Shown: in pieces, positions 27,512 through 36,904 of the stretch
How positions within the stretch are numbered: position 1 is the stretch's first letter
How the letters are laid out: every line of letters starts with the position of its first letter
From: Marinomonas polaris DSM 16579
GTDB taxonomy: Bacteria; Pseudomonadota; Gammaproteobacteria; Pseudomonadales; Marinomonadaceae
NCBI RefSeq assembly: GCF_900129155.1
Contig: NZ_FQVF01000007.1
Location: 124,001-188,000, forward strand
Reading direction: 5' to 3'
Length of the DNA: 64,000 nucleotides
Notes under the pieces: generated by a model
Seen by the model: only the letters and a program-made list of their open reading frames with translations
Database searches by the model: none
What the model was told of the DNA's origin: nothing
Made by a program: the position numbers and the translations under genes

Positions 27512-27588
27512 TGCACAAATATAGGGCATAACACAAAGGTGATGGATCTATTTTGTGCTAGATGAAATTTTTGCATCATTTTGGTGCT
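27512..27588. promoter_or_regulatory. Two NtrC-like enhancer sites upstream of aapJ
   Basis: TGCATCATTTTGGTGCT (27572-27588) matches the NtrC consensus TGCACYNNNNTGGTGCA at 11 of 13 defined positions. TGCACAAATATAGGGCA (27512-27528) matches at about 10 of 13. They are 60 bp apart and lie about 250-340 bp upstream of the sigma-54 promoter, a normal enhancer distance. Confidence 0.6.
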
Positions 27589-27717
27589 TTCATGTGCTTT
27601 GTTGTGCTTAATTTGAATACCCATACGCAATATATTGAATAAAGCGCTTTCCATAATTTGTAATCTGCATGGTAGACTTAAGCATCAATTGAAGCCATGT
27701 AAGGAGATCCACATCAG

Positions 27718-28194
27718 ATGGATAACTCAGCAAAACCGCTTGATCGCTTAGACAAAAAAATTCTTCGAGAACTGCAGATTAATGGCCGTTTATCGAATGT
27801 AGAGTTGGCTAGTCGAGTAGGGCTAAGTGCTACTCCTTGTTTGGAGCGAGTGCGCCGCTTGGAACGTAATGGTTACATTACGGGCTATTGTGCTTTGGTT
27901 AATCCAAAGAAAGTGGACGCAGGATTGCTTGTTTTTGTCGAGATTCGTCTAAAGACAACGTCTCCAGAAGGTTTTAATGAATTCAAAACAGCGGTTACTG
28001 AAATCCCTGAAATTTTGGAGTGTCACTTGATAGCTGGTGATTTTGAGTACCTGCTAAAAGCACGCGTATCCAACATGGACTCTTACCGCCTTTTGCTTGG
28101 AGAAACCCTACTGACGCTGCCACATGTTCGAGAATCTCGTACTTATGTAGCTATGGAAGAGGTGAAGAATACTACTGTGGTTAATATCCCTTAA
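27718..28194 (+). CDS. lrp: Leucine-responsive regulator Lrp
   Basis: Transcription regulator of 158 aa, very close to E. coli Lrp along its whole length. The helix-turn-helix (about 12-60) reads LDKKILRELQINGRLSNVEL then SATPCLERVRRLERNGYI. The ligand-binding RAM domain has LVFVEI, ILECHLIAGDFEYLL and RLLLGETLLTLPHVRESRTY. AAGGAG lies 11 bp before the ATG. It is divergent from aapJ, so it may regulate amino-acid uptake (inference). Confidence 0.94.
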   Translation: MDNSAKPLDRLDKKILRELQINGRLSNVELASRVGLSATPCLERVRRLERNGYITGYCALVNPKKVDAGLLVFVEIRLKTTSPEGFNEFKTAVTEIPEILECHLIAGDFEYLLKARVSNMDSYRLLLGETLLTLPHVRESRTYVAMEEVKNTTVVNIP

Positions 28195-28213
28195 AGAATA
28201 AGGTTAGTGAATG

Positions 28214-28229
28214 GCCTGCTTACGCAGGC
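28214..28229 (+). terminator. Small hairpin after lrp
   Basis: GCCTGC (28214-28219) and GCAGGC (28224-28229) with a 4-nt loop, between the converging lrp and HhH-protein genes. No strong T-run follows, so it is only a possible terminator. Confidence 0.4.
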
Positions 28230-28239
28230 TTAATGCTAC

Positions 28240-28929
28240 TTATTTTGTTAATTCAGCAAGTATTTTTTCCATCATAACCGGCCCCATCCCTTTGATATTA
28301 AGAACGGCTTTTTCTGATTGAAAAGGACGCTCTGCTATCAACTTTTCTAGTACTTTTTTCGGTACGCCTTTCACCTTTAGAAGCTTGTCCACTTTTGATT
28401 TATTAATGGCGAGATAGCCATCGGCGTAACCAGTGGCGTTTTTTTTTACTTCTTTCGGCTTTTTTACGGTGGGGTGCTCTGTTGCTATTTTCGGCGTAGA
28501 TGCTGCTTTTTCGTTCTCTAGTTCGTCAACTTGCATCGCTGGGACAGAGGGATTGGATGGTGCTTCAACTTGATAAGCCGTGTCGAAATAAGCCGAGTTA
28601 CACAAGGTGTAATCTACTCCGTTCCATTCGCTAAGTTGCAATGCTAATTGCCAAGAGCCAACCTGTGGTGGTTGAAAAAACAAATCGTAGTAGCAATCGG
28701 AAAGAAAATGCTGCCCTTTCATTTCACCAATAATAGTTGACGCGAGGACTATTTTTTCTGAATCCCCAATACCTTGATGAAATGCACACAACTGTAGTTG
28801 CAACGTGCCACTTAGATTTCCTTCGTCTCTATCATTAGCAATGCGCTGAATGGAAATGATGACTCTGTCATTTTCGATTCGGTAGCCGCAGCCTTGGATC
28901 GTTAGATGTGCTTGATTGGAAGCATTCAT
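28240..28929 (-). CDS. Helix-hairpin-helix protein of unknown role
   Basis: 229 aa, no known function. The N-terminal 130 residues look like a beta-rich domain. A low-complexity charged linker (about 135-165) leads to a C-terminal tandem HhH-like module: LLKVKGVPKKVLEKLIAERP and VLNIKGMGPVMMEKILAEL, of the ComEA/DNA-repair type that binds DNA non-specifically. AAGGAAC precedes the ATG. It follows recG with about 110 bp between them and in the same direction, but shares no visible operon signal. Confidence 0.7.
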   Translation of the reverse strand: MNASNQAHLTIQGCGYRIENDRVIISIQRIANDRDEGNLSGTLQLQLCAFHQGIGDSEKIVLASTIIGEMKGQHFLSDCYYDLFFQPPQVGSWQLALQLSEWNGVDYTLCNSAYFDTAYQVEAPSNPSVPAMQVDELENEKAASTPKIATEHPTVKKPKEVKKNATGYADGYLAINKSKVDKLLKVKGVPKKVLEKLIAERPFQSEKAVLNIKGMGPVMMEKILAELTK

Positions 28930-29039
28930 GTCAGTTCCTTCTTGCGAATCGATTAAGTAGGGCGTTTTAGCTTATGGAATTTTTGATTAAATTTTGCACA
29001 TGTGCAAGCAAATACCGTTTATTTAGATGAAAAGAGTAT

Positions 29040-31121
29040 TTAGACGTTTAAATATTGATCGTGATTAGGCAGCCATCGAGATAAAAGAGGCGAGACACGA
29101 TCAGGATAACGACTGTGCAGCAGAGAAGCGGCTTTTTGAACATCATCCAGCAAGTTTTTATCGCGCTGTAAATCTGCTACTTTGAATTCCCAAAGGCCGG
29201 TTTGTCTGGTGCCGAGTAGCTCACCAGGACCCCGTAATTCGAGATCTTTCTCAGCAATTTTAAAACCATCGCTGGTTTCTCGCATGGTAGAAAGTCGTTC
29301 TTTGCCTTGTTGTCCTAATGGTGCTTTATAAAGCAGCACACAATGACTGGCGGTTTGGCCTCGCCCGACACGACCACGTAACTGGTGAAGCTGAGCAAGA
29401 CCAAGACGCTCTGGGTTTTCTATCACCATTAAACTGGAGTTTGGCACATCTACACCGACTTCGATGACGGTTGTGGCCACCAAGAGCTGAATCTCACCGG
29501 CTTTAAATCTGGCCATAATGTCGGCTTTTTCTTGAGCTTTAAGTCGACCATGCACTAAACCAATGGATAAATTACCCAATTGCTCTTGTAGTAATATTGC
29601 CGTGTCTTCTGCGGCTTGGCACTGTAAAGCCTCAGACTCTTCAATCAAGGTACAGACCCAGTAGGCTTGTTTGCCTTCTTCACAGGCGCTTTTCACTCGA
29701 TCAATCACTTCTTGTCGGCGCTGATCCGATACCACAATAGTATTAACTGGCGTTCGACCTGGTGGTAACTCGTCAATGACGGAGCAATCCAAATCTGCAT
29801 AGGCAGACATGGCTAAGGTTCGGGGAATTGGTGTAGCAGTCATAATGAGCTGATGGGGCTGGAAACCGTGCTTCATGCCTTTTTCACGCAACGCCATACG
29901 CTGATGCACACCAAAGCGATGTTGCTCGTCGATAATGGCGAGCGCTAAACGATCAAACTCAACAGTGTCCTGAAATAATGCATGGGTGCCGACGACAATA
30001 TTCGCGGCGCCAGAAGCTATATCAGCAAGCTCTTTCTCGCGGGTTTTACCTTTAAGTTTGCCGATCATCCATGCGACTTTTAAGCCAAGCGGCTCAAACC
30101 ATTGGGTGAAGTTAATATAATGCTGCTCGGCGAGGATTTCGGTCGGTGCCATGATGGCAACTTGATAGCCAGCCTGTACGACAGACGCCGCAGCTAACGC
30201 CGCAACCAAGGTTTTTCCTGATCCTACGTCACCTTGCACTAAACGTAGCATAGGGTGACCTGTGCCGAGATCGTTAAGGATTTCCTGAAACACTCGACTT
30301 TGCGCATTGGTTGGTGAAAATGGCAATTGTTGTAAGAGTCGTTGGCTTAATTCGCCGGCGGCTTGAACTTTGATCGCGGCATCCTGCTTGGCCTTCATGC
30401 GTTTACCAATTAGCGAAAGCTGATGCGCCATAAGCTCTTCAAAAGATAAACGATATTGCGCCGGGTGAGTACCTGATCTTAGTAATTCGAGATTGGCCTC
30501 TCGCGATGGGTGATGCAGAAAATGAATGGCATCGCTCAGCGGTGGCAAACTGAATTGGGTGCGGATTTCATCCGGTAGCCACTCTTGCAGATTGTAGGGT
30601 GTTAAACGCTCTAATGCTTGTTCGCACAGTTGTCGAATCTTGGTTTGCGTTAATCCATCAGTCAGCGGATAAATGGGCGTAAGTTGCGCTGTTTCTTCTT
30701 GTGTTTCGTCTTCACCAATAACTTTGTATTCTGGGTGATATATTTCAAACCCAGTACTGCCACGACGGATTTCACCAAAACAGCGAACGCGCTTACCTGA
30801 TTCCAGCTGCTTCTTTTGCGCAGCTGAAAAATGAAAGAAGCGTAAACACAAGGTGCCGGTGTGATCTTTGATACGACACAGTAAACTACGACGTTTGCCC
30901 ATTTTGATTTCAGCACCCGTGACTTGGCCTTCGATAACGGCTTCGTCACCAAAGCGCAGCATTCCGATTGGAACAACGCGCGTTCTGTCCTGATAGCGAA
31001 TCGGCAAATGAAACAGCAAATCTTGTACTGTATTTAAATGGAGCTTGGCCAGCTTTTCGGCCATCGCATCACCAACACCTTTTAGCTCACGAACATCCTG
31101 AGTGTCTAATCCGTCGATCAT
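29040..31121 (-). CDS. recG: ATP-dependent DNA helicase RecG
   Basis: Branch-migration helicase of replication-fork and recombination repair. From ATG 31121 (MIDGLDTQD) it is 693 aa, the same length as E. coli RecG. Ten further open residues upstream would run into oxyR and I leave them out. It has a wedge/OB domain, Walker A GDVGSGKTLVAALA, Walker B DEQHRFGVHQR, motif III TATPIPRTLA, and the RecG/Mfd segment QLRGRVGRG plus the TRG-like LGTRQTG. It begins 9 bp after the oxyR stop, the oxyR-recG order also found in pseudomonads. Confidence 0.96.
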   Translation of the reverse strand: MIDGLDTQDVRELKGVGDAMAEKLAKLHLNTVQDLLFHLPIRYQDRTRVVPIGMLRFGDEAVIEGQVTGAEIKMGKRRSLLCRIKDHTGTLCLRFFHFSAAQKKQLESGKRVRCFGEIRRGSTGFEIYHPEYKVIGEDETQEETAQLTPIYPLTDGLTQTKIRQLCEQALERLTPYNLQEWLPDEIRTQFSLPPLSDAIHFLHHPSREANLELLRSGTHPAQYRLSFEELMAHQLSLIGKRMKAKQDAAIKVQAAGELSQRLLQQLPFSPTNAQSRVFQEILNDLGTGHPMLRLVQGDVGSGKTLVAALAAASVVQAGYQVAIMAPTEILAEQHYINFTQWFEPLGLKVAWMIGKLKGKTREKELADIASGAANIVVGTHALFQDTVEFDRLALAIIDEQHRFGVHQRMALREKGMKHGFQPHQLIMTATPIPRTLAMSAYADLDCSVIDELPPGRTPVNTIVVSDQRRQEVIDRVKSACEEGKQAYWVCTLIEESEALQCQAAEDTAILLQEQLGNLSIGLVHGRLKAQEKADIMARFKAGEIQLLVATTVIEVGVDVPNSSLMVIENPERLGLAQLHQLRGRVGRGQTASHCVLLYKAPLGQQGKERLSTMRETSDGFKIAEKDLELRGPGELLGTRQTGLWEFKVADLQRDKNLLDDVQKAASLLHSRYPDRVSPLLSRWLPNHDQYLNV

Positions 31122-31129
31122 ACTGTTCT

Positions 31130-32035
31130 CTATAAATTCAGATGCTTGCAAGCATCACGGATAGATTGGCTCACGGCTTCAATGGCTTTTGGGCGCGGGA
31201 AGCTTGCTCGCCATGCTAAAGCCACTGTGCGTTTGGGTGCAGGTTCGGTGAAAGGGCGCACTTCCAACATATCGTGATTAATATTGGTCACGGCGGATTT
31301 CGGTAATACTGTCACACCTAAACCAGATGCCACCATATAACGGATGGTTTCTAACGAACTGCCATTGACTATAGTACGACCATCACCAAATTCGCCTTCT
31401 GTTACCAGAGGGCAGGCTTCTAATACTTGCTCACTGAAGCAATGGCCTTTGCCAAGTAACAACAGATTATCAGTAGAAAGCTGGTCGGTTTCTATGTGCG
31501 TTAGCTTCGTCCATGGATGATTCTTTGGCATAAGAACCACAAATTCTTCTTCGTAAATCGGCTGTGTCACCACATCTGGTTCACGGAACGGAAGCGCTAC
31601 AATGATGGCGTCTAGCTCGCCGTTACGCAGTTTAGGGCGTAAGTTTTCAGTTAGATCTTCTTCAATGATCAATGGCATGCCAGATGTTGCACTATGCAAG
31701 GCAGGAATCATAAAAGGGAACAAATACGGGGCGATGGTATAGATCGCACCGACCTTTAGAGGGCCTTTTAATTGATTTTTACCAGAGGTCGCCAGCTCTT
31801 TAATCATGTTGGCTTGATCCAGCACCCGCTTGGCCTGAGTGATGATTTGCTCGCCTAGTGGTGTGATATAAACAGAGCTTTTGCTGCGCTCAAAAATGGC
31901 CGTGCCAAGCTCTTCTTCTAGCTTCTTCACAGCGACACTGAGCGTTGGTTGCGATACATAGCAGCGATCTGCTGCTCGGCCAAAATGTTTCTCTTCGGCT
32001 AGCATTACAATGTATTTCAATTCCGTTAATGTCAT
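31130..32035 (-). CDS. oxyR: Hydrogen-peroxide regulator OxyR
   Basis: LysR-type activator of 301 aa. The N-terminal winged helix is at about 1-60 (YVSQPTLSVAVKKLEEELG) and the ligand domain follows. The two redox cysteines that form the regulatory disulfide are present at C199 (GKGHCFSE) and C208 (LEACPLV), the E. coli positions. AAGGTG lies upstream of the ATG. Confidence 0.96.
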   Translation of the reverse strand: MTLTELKYIVMLAEEKHFGRAADRCYVSQPTLSVAVKKLEEELGTAIFERSKSSVYITPLGEQIITQAKRVLDQANMIKELATSGKNQLKGPLKVGAIYTIAPYLFPFMIPALHSATSGMPLIIEEDLTENLRPKLRNGELDAIIVALPFREPDVVTQPIYEEEFVVLMPKNHPWTKLTHIETDQLSTDNLLLLGKGHCFSEQVLEACPLVTEGEFGDGRTIVNGSSLETIRYMVASGLGVTVLPKSAVTNINHDMLEVRPFTEPAPKRTVALAWRASFPRPKAIEAVSQSIRDACKHLNL

Positions 32036-32150
32036 AGCACACCTTTTACTTAGGCTGATTCATTGTTAATAACTATGATAATACATAATTTGATAAAGTA
32101 TACTCGTTCTTTAGTTACTGAGAATGTCTTAGGTTATTTGGGGAGGATAA

Positions 32151-32993
32151 ATGGCAAAGATTCTAATCGCTGGTTGTGGTGACTTGGGTTCTGGTTTGGC
32201 AACCGAGTTAGTCGCGCAAGGCCATATGGTCACGGGTATTCGTCGCACAAAAAATGATTTCCCGAATGGCGTAATGGGCATAACAGGTGATCTTGTTGAA
32301 ATTAGCGACGACACCTTGCCTGATGCAGATGTGGTGTTTTTAATCATGACGCCGAATGGCCGCAATGAAGAAGCGTATCGCACGGCATACTTTGATACGG
32401 CGCAGGTGTTAATTCGTCGATACAAAGACATAGCTAAGCAGCCAAAAGTATTTTTTGTATCAAGCACCAGTGTTTATGGTCAAAGCCAAGGCGAGTGGAT
32501 TGATGAAAACACACCAGCACAACCGACCTCAGCCACCGCCAATATTTTACTGGAAACAGAACAATCATTAGCGGCTGCATTTTCCAGTGTGGCAGTGCGT
32601 TGCTCGGGTATCTATGGCTCTGGGCGTTATAGATTATTGGAAACGGTTTTAAGTGGCAAAGATTGGGAAGCTAATAGCTGGACTAATCGCATTCATCGAG
32701 ACGACGTTGTTTCTGCTTTGGTATTACTGGCAAACTGCGCTTTAAGTAAGAAAGCCATACCAGCACATGTGATCGTGACGGATCAAACGCCTGTTTCCAT
32801 GTGGGAAGTAAAGCTTTGGCTGGCAACTTGCCTTGAAGCCAAAGTCGCTGTGAGTGGCGGTGAAGGCTTTGTTCCCACTTCTGGGAAACGCATTCAAGGA
32901 CAATACTTGTTGTCACAAGGTTGGCGTTTGCAGTATCCAAGTTATGTGCCGGGTTATCATGAGCTGTTGCGTGAGTTTAAGGCTTTGCGATAA
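32151..32993 (+). CDS. YeeZ-like NAD(P)-binding epimerase-family protein
   Basis: Extended short-chain dehydrogenase-like protein, 280 aa, in the YeeZ family of unknown substrate. It has the nucleotide-binding GCGDLGSGLA at the N-terminus and VFFVSSTSVYGQSQGEW with the YxxxQ/K-type active-site region altered. WTNRIHRDDVVSAL is the family His-Arg-Asp segment. GGGGAGGA precedes the ATG. It is divergent from oxyR-recG. Confidence 0.85.
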   Translation: MAKILIAGCGDLGSGLATELVAQGHMVTGIRRTKNDFPNGVMGITGDLVEISDDTLPDADVVFLIMTPNGRNEEAYRTAYFDTAQVLIRRYKDIAKQPKVFFVSSTSVYGQSQGEWIDENTPAQPTSATANILLETEQSLAAAFSSVAVRCSGIYGSGRYRLLETVLSGKDWEANSWTNRIHRDDVVSALVLLANCALSKKAIPAHVIVTDQTPVSMWEVKLWLATCLEAKVAVSGGEGFVPTSGKRIQGQYLLSQGWRLQYPSYVPGYHELLREFKALR

Positions 32994-33028
32994 ATCAGCT
33001 GAGCGATAAACGCTAAATAAAAAATAGA

Positions 33029-33062
33029 CATGAAAAAAGAGGCCGCAGCCTCTTTTTTCATG
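33029..33062. terminator. Bidirectional terminator after the YeeZ-like gene and ridA
   Basis: CATGAAAAAAGAGGC (33029-33043) and GCCTCTTTTTTCATG (33048-33062) are perfect 15-bp arms with a CGCA loop, flanked by A- and T-runs. It lies between the two converging genes. Confidence 0.93.
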
Positions 33063-33085
33063 GGGTATAGATGACAGTGAAGAGA

Positions 33086-33472
33086 TTAGTCTTCTAGTAC
33101 CATGATACCTTCGATTTCTACTTGAACGCCTTTTGGCAATGCTCGAACGCCCATTGCTGCACGAGCTGGGTAAGGCTGTTTAACGAATTGCATCATCACT
33201 TCGTTGACTGTGGCAAAGTTGCCCAAGTCAGTCATGAAGATGTTGAATTTAACGACGTTCTCTAGAGAACCGCCAGCCGCTTCGCAAACTGCTTGTAGGT
33301 TTTTGAATACTTGTGTTGTTTGTTCAACGATGTCTTCGCTGATAACTTCCATGGTTTCAGGAACCAAAGGAATTTGACCAGACAAATACACAGTGTTGCC
33401 GGCGCGTACTGCTTGTGAGTATGGACCAATCGCTGCTGGTGCGTTTTCAGTGTGAATCACTTGCTTTGACAT
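33086..33472 (-). CDS. ridA: Reactive enamine/imine deaminase RidA
   Basis: 128-aa YjgF/RidA protein that hydrolyses reactive enamine/imine intermediates from PLP enzymes. Family motifs are [20 protein letters not shown], the catalytic Arg in YPARAAMGV, and [19 protein letters not shown] precedes the ATG. It follows spoT by about 55 bp, as in pseudomonads. Confidence 0.95.
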   Translation of the reverse strand: MSKQVIHTENAPAAIGPYSQAVRAGNTVYLSGQIPLVPETMEVISEDIVEQTTQVFKNLQAVCEAAGGSLENVVKFNIFMTDLGNFATVNEVMMQFVKQPYPARAAMGVRALPKGVQVEIEGIMVLED

Positions 33473-33526
33473 AATAAGTATCCTTTATCTTGGAAGTAGT
33501 AAGTTAAATAGGTAAGTGAAAATTGA

Positions 33527-35644
33527 TTAGCGCCCAACAATGGTTTCGCGTGAGACTTTTTCCACACAACGAACCGCTTTAATGCGGCGCATAACATCAG
33601 CCAACCCTATACGACTAGAAATAGTAATGCTTAACCGTAAACGACTGACTCGGCCTCGCTCAATGATATCGAGGTTCGACACTTGGAAATCGGTATCACT
33701 GATAGAACTGGCAATTTTCGCCACAGCGCCACGCTCGTTGATGTAGGTGACGATAAGGCTAATATTTAGCTCTTCTTCGATCTCTTTGCCCCATGCCATA
33801 TGGATAAAGCGTTCAGGGTTAGATAAATGATCTTGAACGTTAGGGCAGTTGAGGTGGTGAATGATGATTCCTTTATCAACCTGAACATAACCAACAATTG
33901 GGTCGCCAGGAATTGGAGCACAACATTTAGCATAAGAAATAAGCATACCTTCTGAGCCATTCACCTTAAAGGATTTTGGCGTAACCAAGGTATCTTCATC
34001 AATGTTCGGGAAAAGCTCGCGAGCAACCAGATAACCAACATGACGGCCTTTGCCGATAGATTCTAATAAATCATCCATGGATTCTAGCTGGTGGTTTGCT
34101 AATACTTGTGCGATTTGCTCTGCAGTCAGCTCTTCGACGTTGGTTTTAAATGCATTTAATGAACGAGTTAACAGACGATGGCCGATAGATATCGCATTTT
34201 CGCGTTGTTTGTCTTTCAAATAATGGCGAATGTTGGTACGTGCTTTACCTGTAATCGCAAAACTTAACCAAGCAACATTTGGTTGTGCATTTTTCGCAGT
34301 AATGATTTCAACCGTTTGTCCGCTTTCTAGCTGTGTGCTTAGTGGTGCAAGACGACGGTTAATTCGACAAGAGATACAGGTGTTGCCGATTTCTGTGTGG
34401 ACACCATAAGCAAAATCGACTGGCGTCGCACCAGAAGGCAATTCAATGATTTGGCCATTTGGCGTAAAGACATACACCTCATCAGGGAACAAATCACTTT
34501 TCACGTTATCAACAAATTCCACGGGGTTGCGTGCTTTTTGTTGAATTTCTAATAAGCTTTTTACCCATTTTGTCGCGCGGTCATGGTTGCTTGGCATATT
34601 AGAAGTGCCGCTGACCTTGTAAGCCCAATGAGCCGCAATACCATTGTTGGCAACCAAATCCATTTCTTCAGTGCGTATTTGGACTTCCATTGGAATGCCG
34701 TTGGTGCCTAATACCGTTGTATGAAGAGATTGGTAGCCATTGGATTTAGGAACCGCGATGTAATCTTTGAAACGACCTTCGATTGGTTTAAACAGAGCGT
34801 GAATAACGCCAAGAATACGATAACAGCTGTCATGGCGGTCCGTAACAATACGTACGCCCATTACGTCCATGATTTCATCTAAAGAACGGCGCTTTTTGTC
34901 CATCTTTTGATAAATGCTGTAAATGTGTTTTTCTCGAACGCTGATGCTGGCTTCAATGTAATCGGCAGCCAGTTCCGATCGAATCGTATCTTCAAGCTTT
35001 TGAGTGTCTTTAATGCGCTGCTGGCCATATTTTTTATGGATGGCTCGTTGCAGCATACGCGCGCGCATTGGGTAATAAGCTTGAAAAGCGAGGGATTCTA
35101 AATCTACCCGAACCTTGTACATACCTAGACGGTTTGCGATAGGTGCATAAATGTCTAATGTTTCACGGGCAATACGGCGTTTCTTGTGGGCAGGCATGGC
35201 ATCTAATGTGCGCATGTTATGCAATCTGTCCGCTAACTTAACCAAGATGACACGAATATCATCGGCCATGGCCATGGCCATTTTTTGGAAGTTATGGGCT
35301 TGTTTTTCTATTTGGCTATTGAATTCAAGGTGCGTTAATTTACTCACACCATCCACAAGTCCCGCAACGCCTTCACCAAATTGTTCGGTAAGCGCTTCAC
35401 GGCTAATGCCTGTGTCTTCAATAACGTCGTGCAGAAGTGCCGCTGTCAATCCATCACAATCCATTCGAAGTTCCGACAGAATTTCGGCGACAGCGAGAGG
35501 ATGGGTGACATAGGGCTCGCCACTTTTACGTCGCTGCCCATCGTGGGCTTGCTCGGCGTAATAGTAAGCGCGTTTTACCTTAGCAATTTGCTCATAAGGT
35601 AAATACTGACTCAAGGTCAGGGCTAAATCTTCAATGGTATACAT
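33527..35644 (-). CDS. spoT: Bifunctional (p)ppGpp synthetase/hydrolase SpoT
   Basis: 705 aa. The domains in order are the HD hydrolase (about 20-190, LLHDVIEDTGIS), the synthetase (about 240-350, YQSLHTTVLG), TGS (about 390-450, VYVFTPNGQIIELPSG), a helical/zinc-finger region (YAKCCAPIPGD) and ACT (about 630-705). An intact HD motif indicates SpoT rather than RelA. It lies downstream of rpoZ, with GAGGTGAG before the ATG. It controls the stringent response. Confidence 0.96.
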   Translation of the reverse strand: MYTIEDLALTLSQYLPYEQIAKVKRAYYYAEQAHDGQRRKSGEPYVTHPLAVAEILSELRMDCDGLTAALLHDVIEDTGISREALTEQFGEGVAGLVDGVSKLTHLEFNSQIEKQAHNFQKMAMAMADDIRVILVKLADRLHNMRTLDAMPAHKKRRIARETLDIYAPIANRLGMYKVRVDLESLAFQAYYPMRARMLQRAIHKKYGQQRIKDTQKLEDTIRSELAADYIEASISVREKHIYSIYQKMDKKRRSLDEIMDVMGVRIVTDRHDSCYRILGVIHALFKPIEGRFKDYIAVPKSNGYQSLHTTVLGTNGIPMEVQIRTEEMDLVANNGIAAHWAYKVSGTSNMPSNHDRATKWVKSLLEIQQKARNPVEFVDNVKSDLFPDEVYVFTPNGQIIELPSGATPVDFAYGVHTEIGNTCISCRINRRLAPLSTQLESGQTVEIITAKNAQPNVAWLSFAITGKARTNIRHYLKDKQRENAISIGHRLLTRSLNAFKTNVEELTAEQIAQVLANHQLESMDDLLESIGKGRHVGYLVARELFPNIDEDTLVTPKSFKVNGSEGMLISYAKCCAPIPGDPIVGYVQVDKGIIIHHLNCPNVQDHLSNPERFIHMAWGKEIEEELNISLIVTYINERGAVAKIASSISDTDFQVSNLDIIERGRVSRLRLSITISSRIGLADVMRRIKAVRCVEKVSRETIVGR

Positions 35645-35706
35645 CGCTCACCTCACTAAGGCAAAAAGGAAGCGCGACAGCTGTGCTATGAGCGACACCA
35701 TAAAGA

Positions 35707-35931
35707 TTAAAACTCGTGCAATGGGCGTTTTTGCTGATCAACATTTTTTGCGTTGATCAAATTTTCCGCGATTTCACGTAGTGCAACTACAGTAACTTTG
35801 TCGCCTTCTAAAGGCACTTTTGCGTCTTCACCACCAGTAGCAAGTTGACGGGCGCGTTTTGAAGCGACCATAACTAATTCAAAGCGGTTATCAACGTTTT
35901 CTAAACAATCTTCTACGGTAACTCGAGCCAT
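35707..35931 (-). CDS. rpoZ: RNA polymerase omega subunit
   Basis: Small RNA-polymerase subunit, 74 aa, shorter than the 91 aa of E. coli because the C-terminal tail is missing, as in several related genera. It has the family start [27 protein letters not shown] and [11 protein letters not shown]. It lies between gmk and spoT in the classic order. Confidence 0.95.
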   Translation of the reverse strand: MARVTVEDCLENVDNRFELVMVASKRARQLATGGEDAKVPLEGDKVTVVALREIAENLINAKNVDQQKRPLHEF

Positions 35932-35988
35932 TTTGACCTCTGTATTCGGTTATCTATTTTTCCAAGGGTAATTCTACTTAACGGCTTC

Positions 35989-36612
35989 TCACAATGACAA
36001 GAGATCATTTATAAGATTGCCATATTTTTCCTGCATAACAGGTGTTTTGGAGCGCATTGCGGTAAAAACCGACGAGATTTGTGAAAGTGCTTCATCAAAA
36101 TCGTCATTTACAATAACAAAATCATATTCGTGATAATGCGACATCTCATTAACCGCCTTTGCCATACGACGCTGAATGACTTCATCTGAGTCTGTGGCGC
36201 GTTTTCTTAAACGTTCTTCTAGCGCTTGTAATGACGGCGGTAAAATGAATATTCCGATGGCTTCAGGGTAGAGCTGACGTATTTGGCGAGCGCCTTGCCA
36301 GTCTATTTCTAAAATCACATCTAAGCCTTGTTCTAGCATACCAAAAATGGACTCTTTTGATGTGCCGTAATAATTATCAAAAACTTGAGCGTGCTCGAAA
36401 AAAGCGTCTTCAGCAATCATGTCTAAGAAGGATTCATCATCGATAAAATAGTATTCTCGGCCATGTTCTTCGCCAGTTCGTGGCGTACGTGTGGTATGAG
36501 AAATAGAAATCCGCACGTTATTGTCTTGGCTAAGAAGTGCCTTATATAAGGTTGATTTACCAGCACCAGAAGGGGCTGATAAGATGAATAAATTGCCTTT
36601 ATGTTTGTCCAT
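35989..36612 (-). CDS. gmk: Guanylate kinase
   Basis: 207-aa enzyme converting GMP to GDP, the same length as E. coli Gmk. It has the P-loop SAPSGAGKSTLYKAL, the GMP-binding SHTTRTPRTGE, and EIDWQGARQI. It is first of the gmk-rpoZ-spoT-ridA cluster. Confidence 0.97.
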   Translation of the reverse strand: MDKHKGNLFILSAPSGAGKSTLYKALLSQDNNVRISISHTTRTPRTGEEHGREYYFIDDESFLDMIAEDAFFEHAQVFDNYYGTSKESIFGMLEQGLDVILEIDWQGARQIRQLYPEAIGIFILPPSLQALEERLRKRATDSDEVIQRRMAKAVNEMSHYHEYDFVIVNDDFDEALSQISSVFTAMRSKTPVMQEKYGNLINDLLSL

Positions 36613-36904
36613 GGGGTTCTTTTAATCCGCCTTTTTTGACTTTGTTGCGTTTTACTATATCACAAACAAAATGCCTGTTAATTAGTTGGATATTATTGTC
36701 GATATTAGTGTTTTTTGACAGGTATGTTATTGAATGTTCAAGCCGAGTTTTGAATTTAACTGACAATATTCTATTGATTTGATGAATAGTAATAATTCGT
36801 TACAAAGTTTTTCTTTGTTCTAGATGCATTTTTTTTAAACAAGACTAAGCTTTAATTATAAGCATTCAACAGATAAATGATGGAAGACAAGGAAGGGAAA
36901 TGCA

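Larger units (their letters stand above)
27165..27717. other. aapJ/lrp regulatory intergenic region
   Basis: 553 bp with no credible gene. It contains the sigma-54 promoter of aapJ (27251-27266), two NtrC-like sites (27512-27528 and 27572-27588), a TGCACT half site (27402-27407) and three GTGCTTT/A repeats spaced 10 bp. The lrp promoter must also lie here. Confidence 0.7.

Noticed and set aside
27469-27654. 61-aa open frame in the aapJ/lrp gap
   Set aside because: No ribosome site, and it covers the NtrC-like sites and phased repeats.
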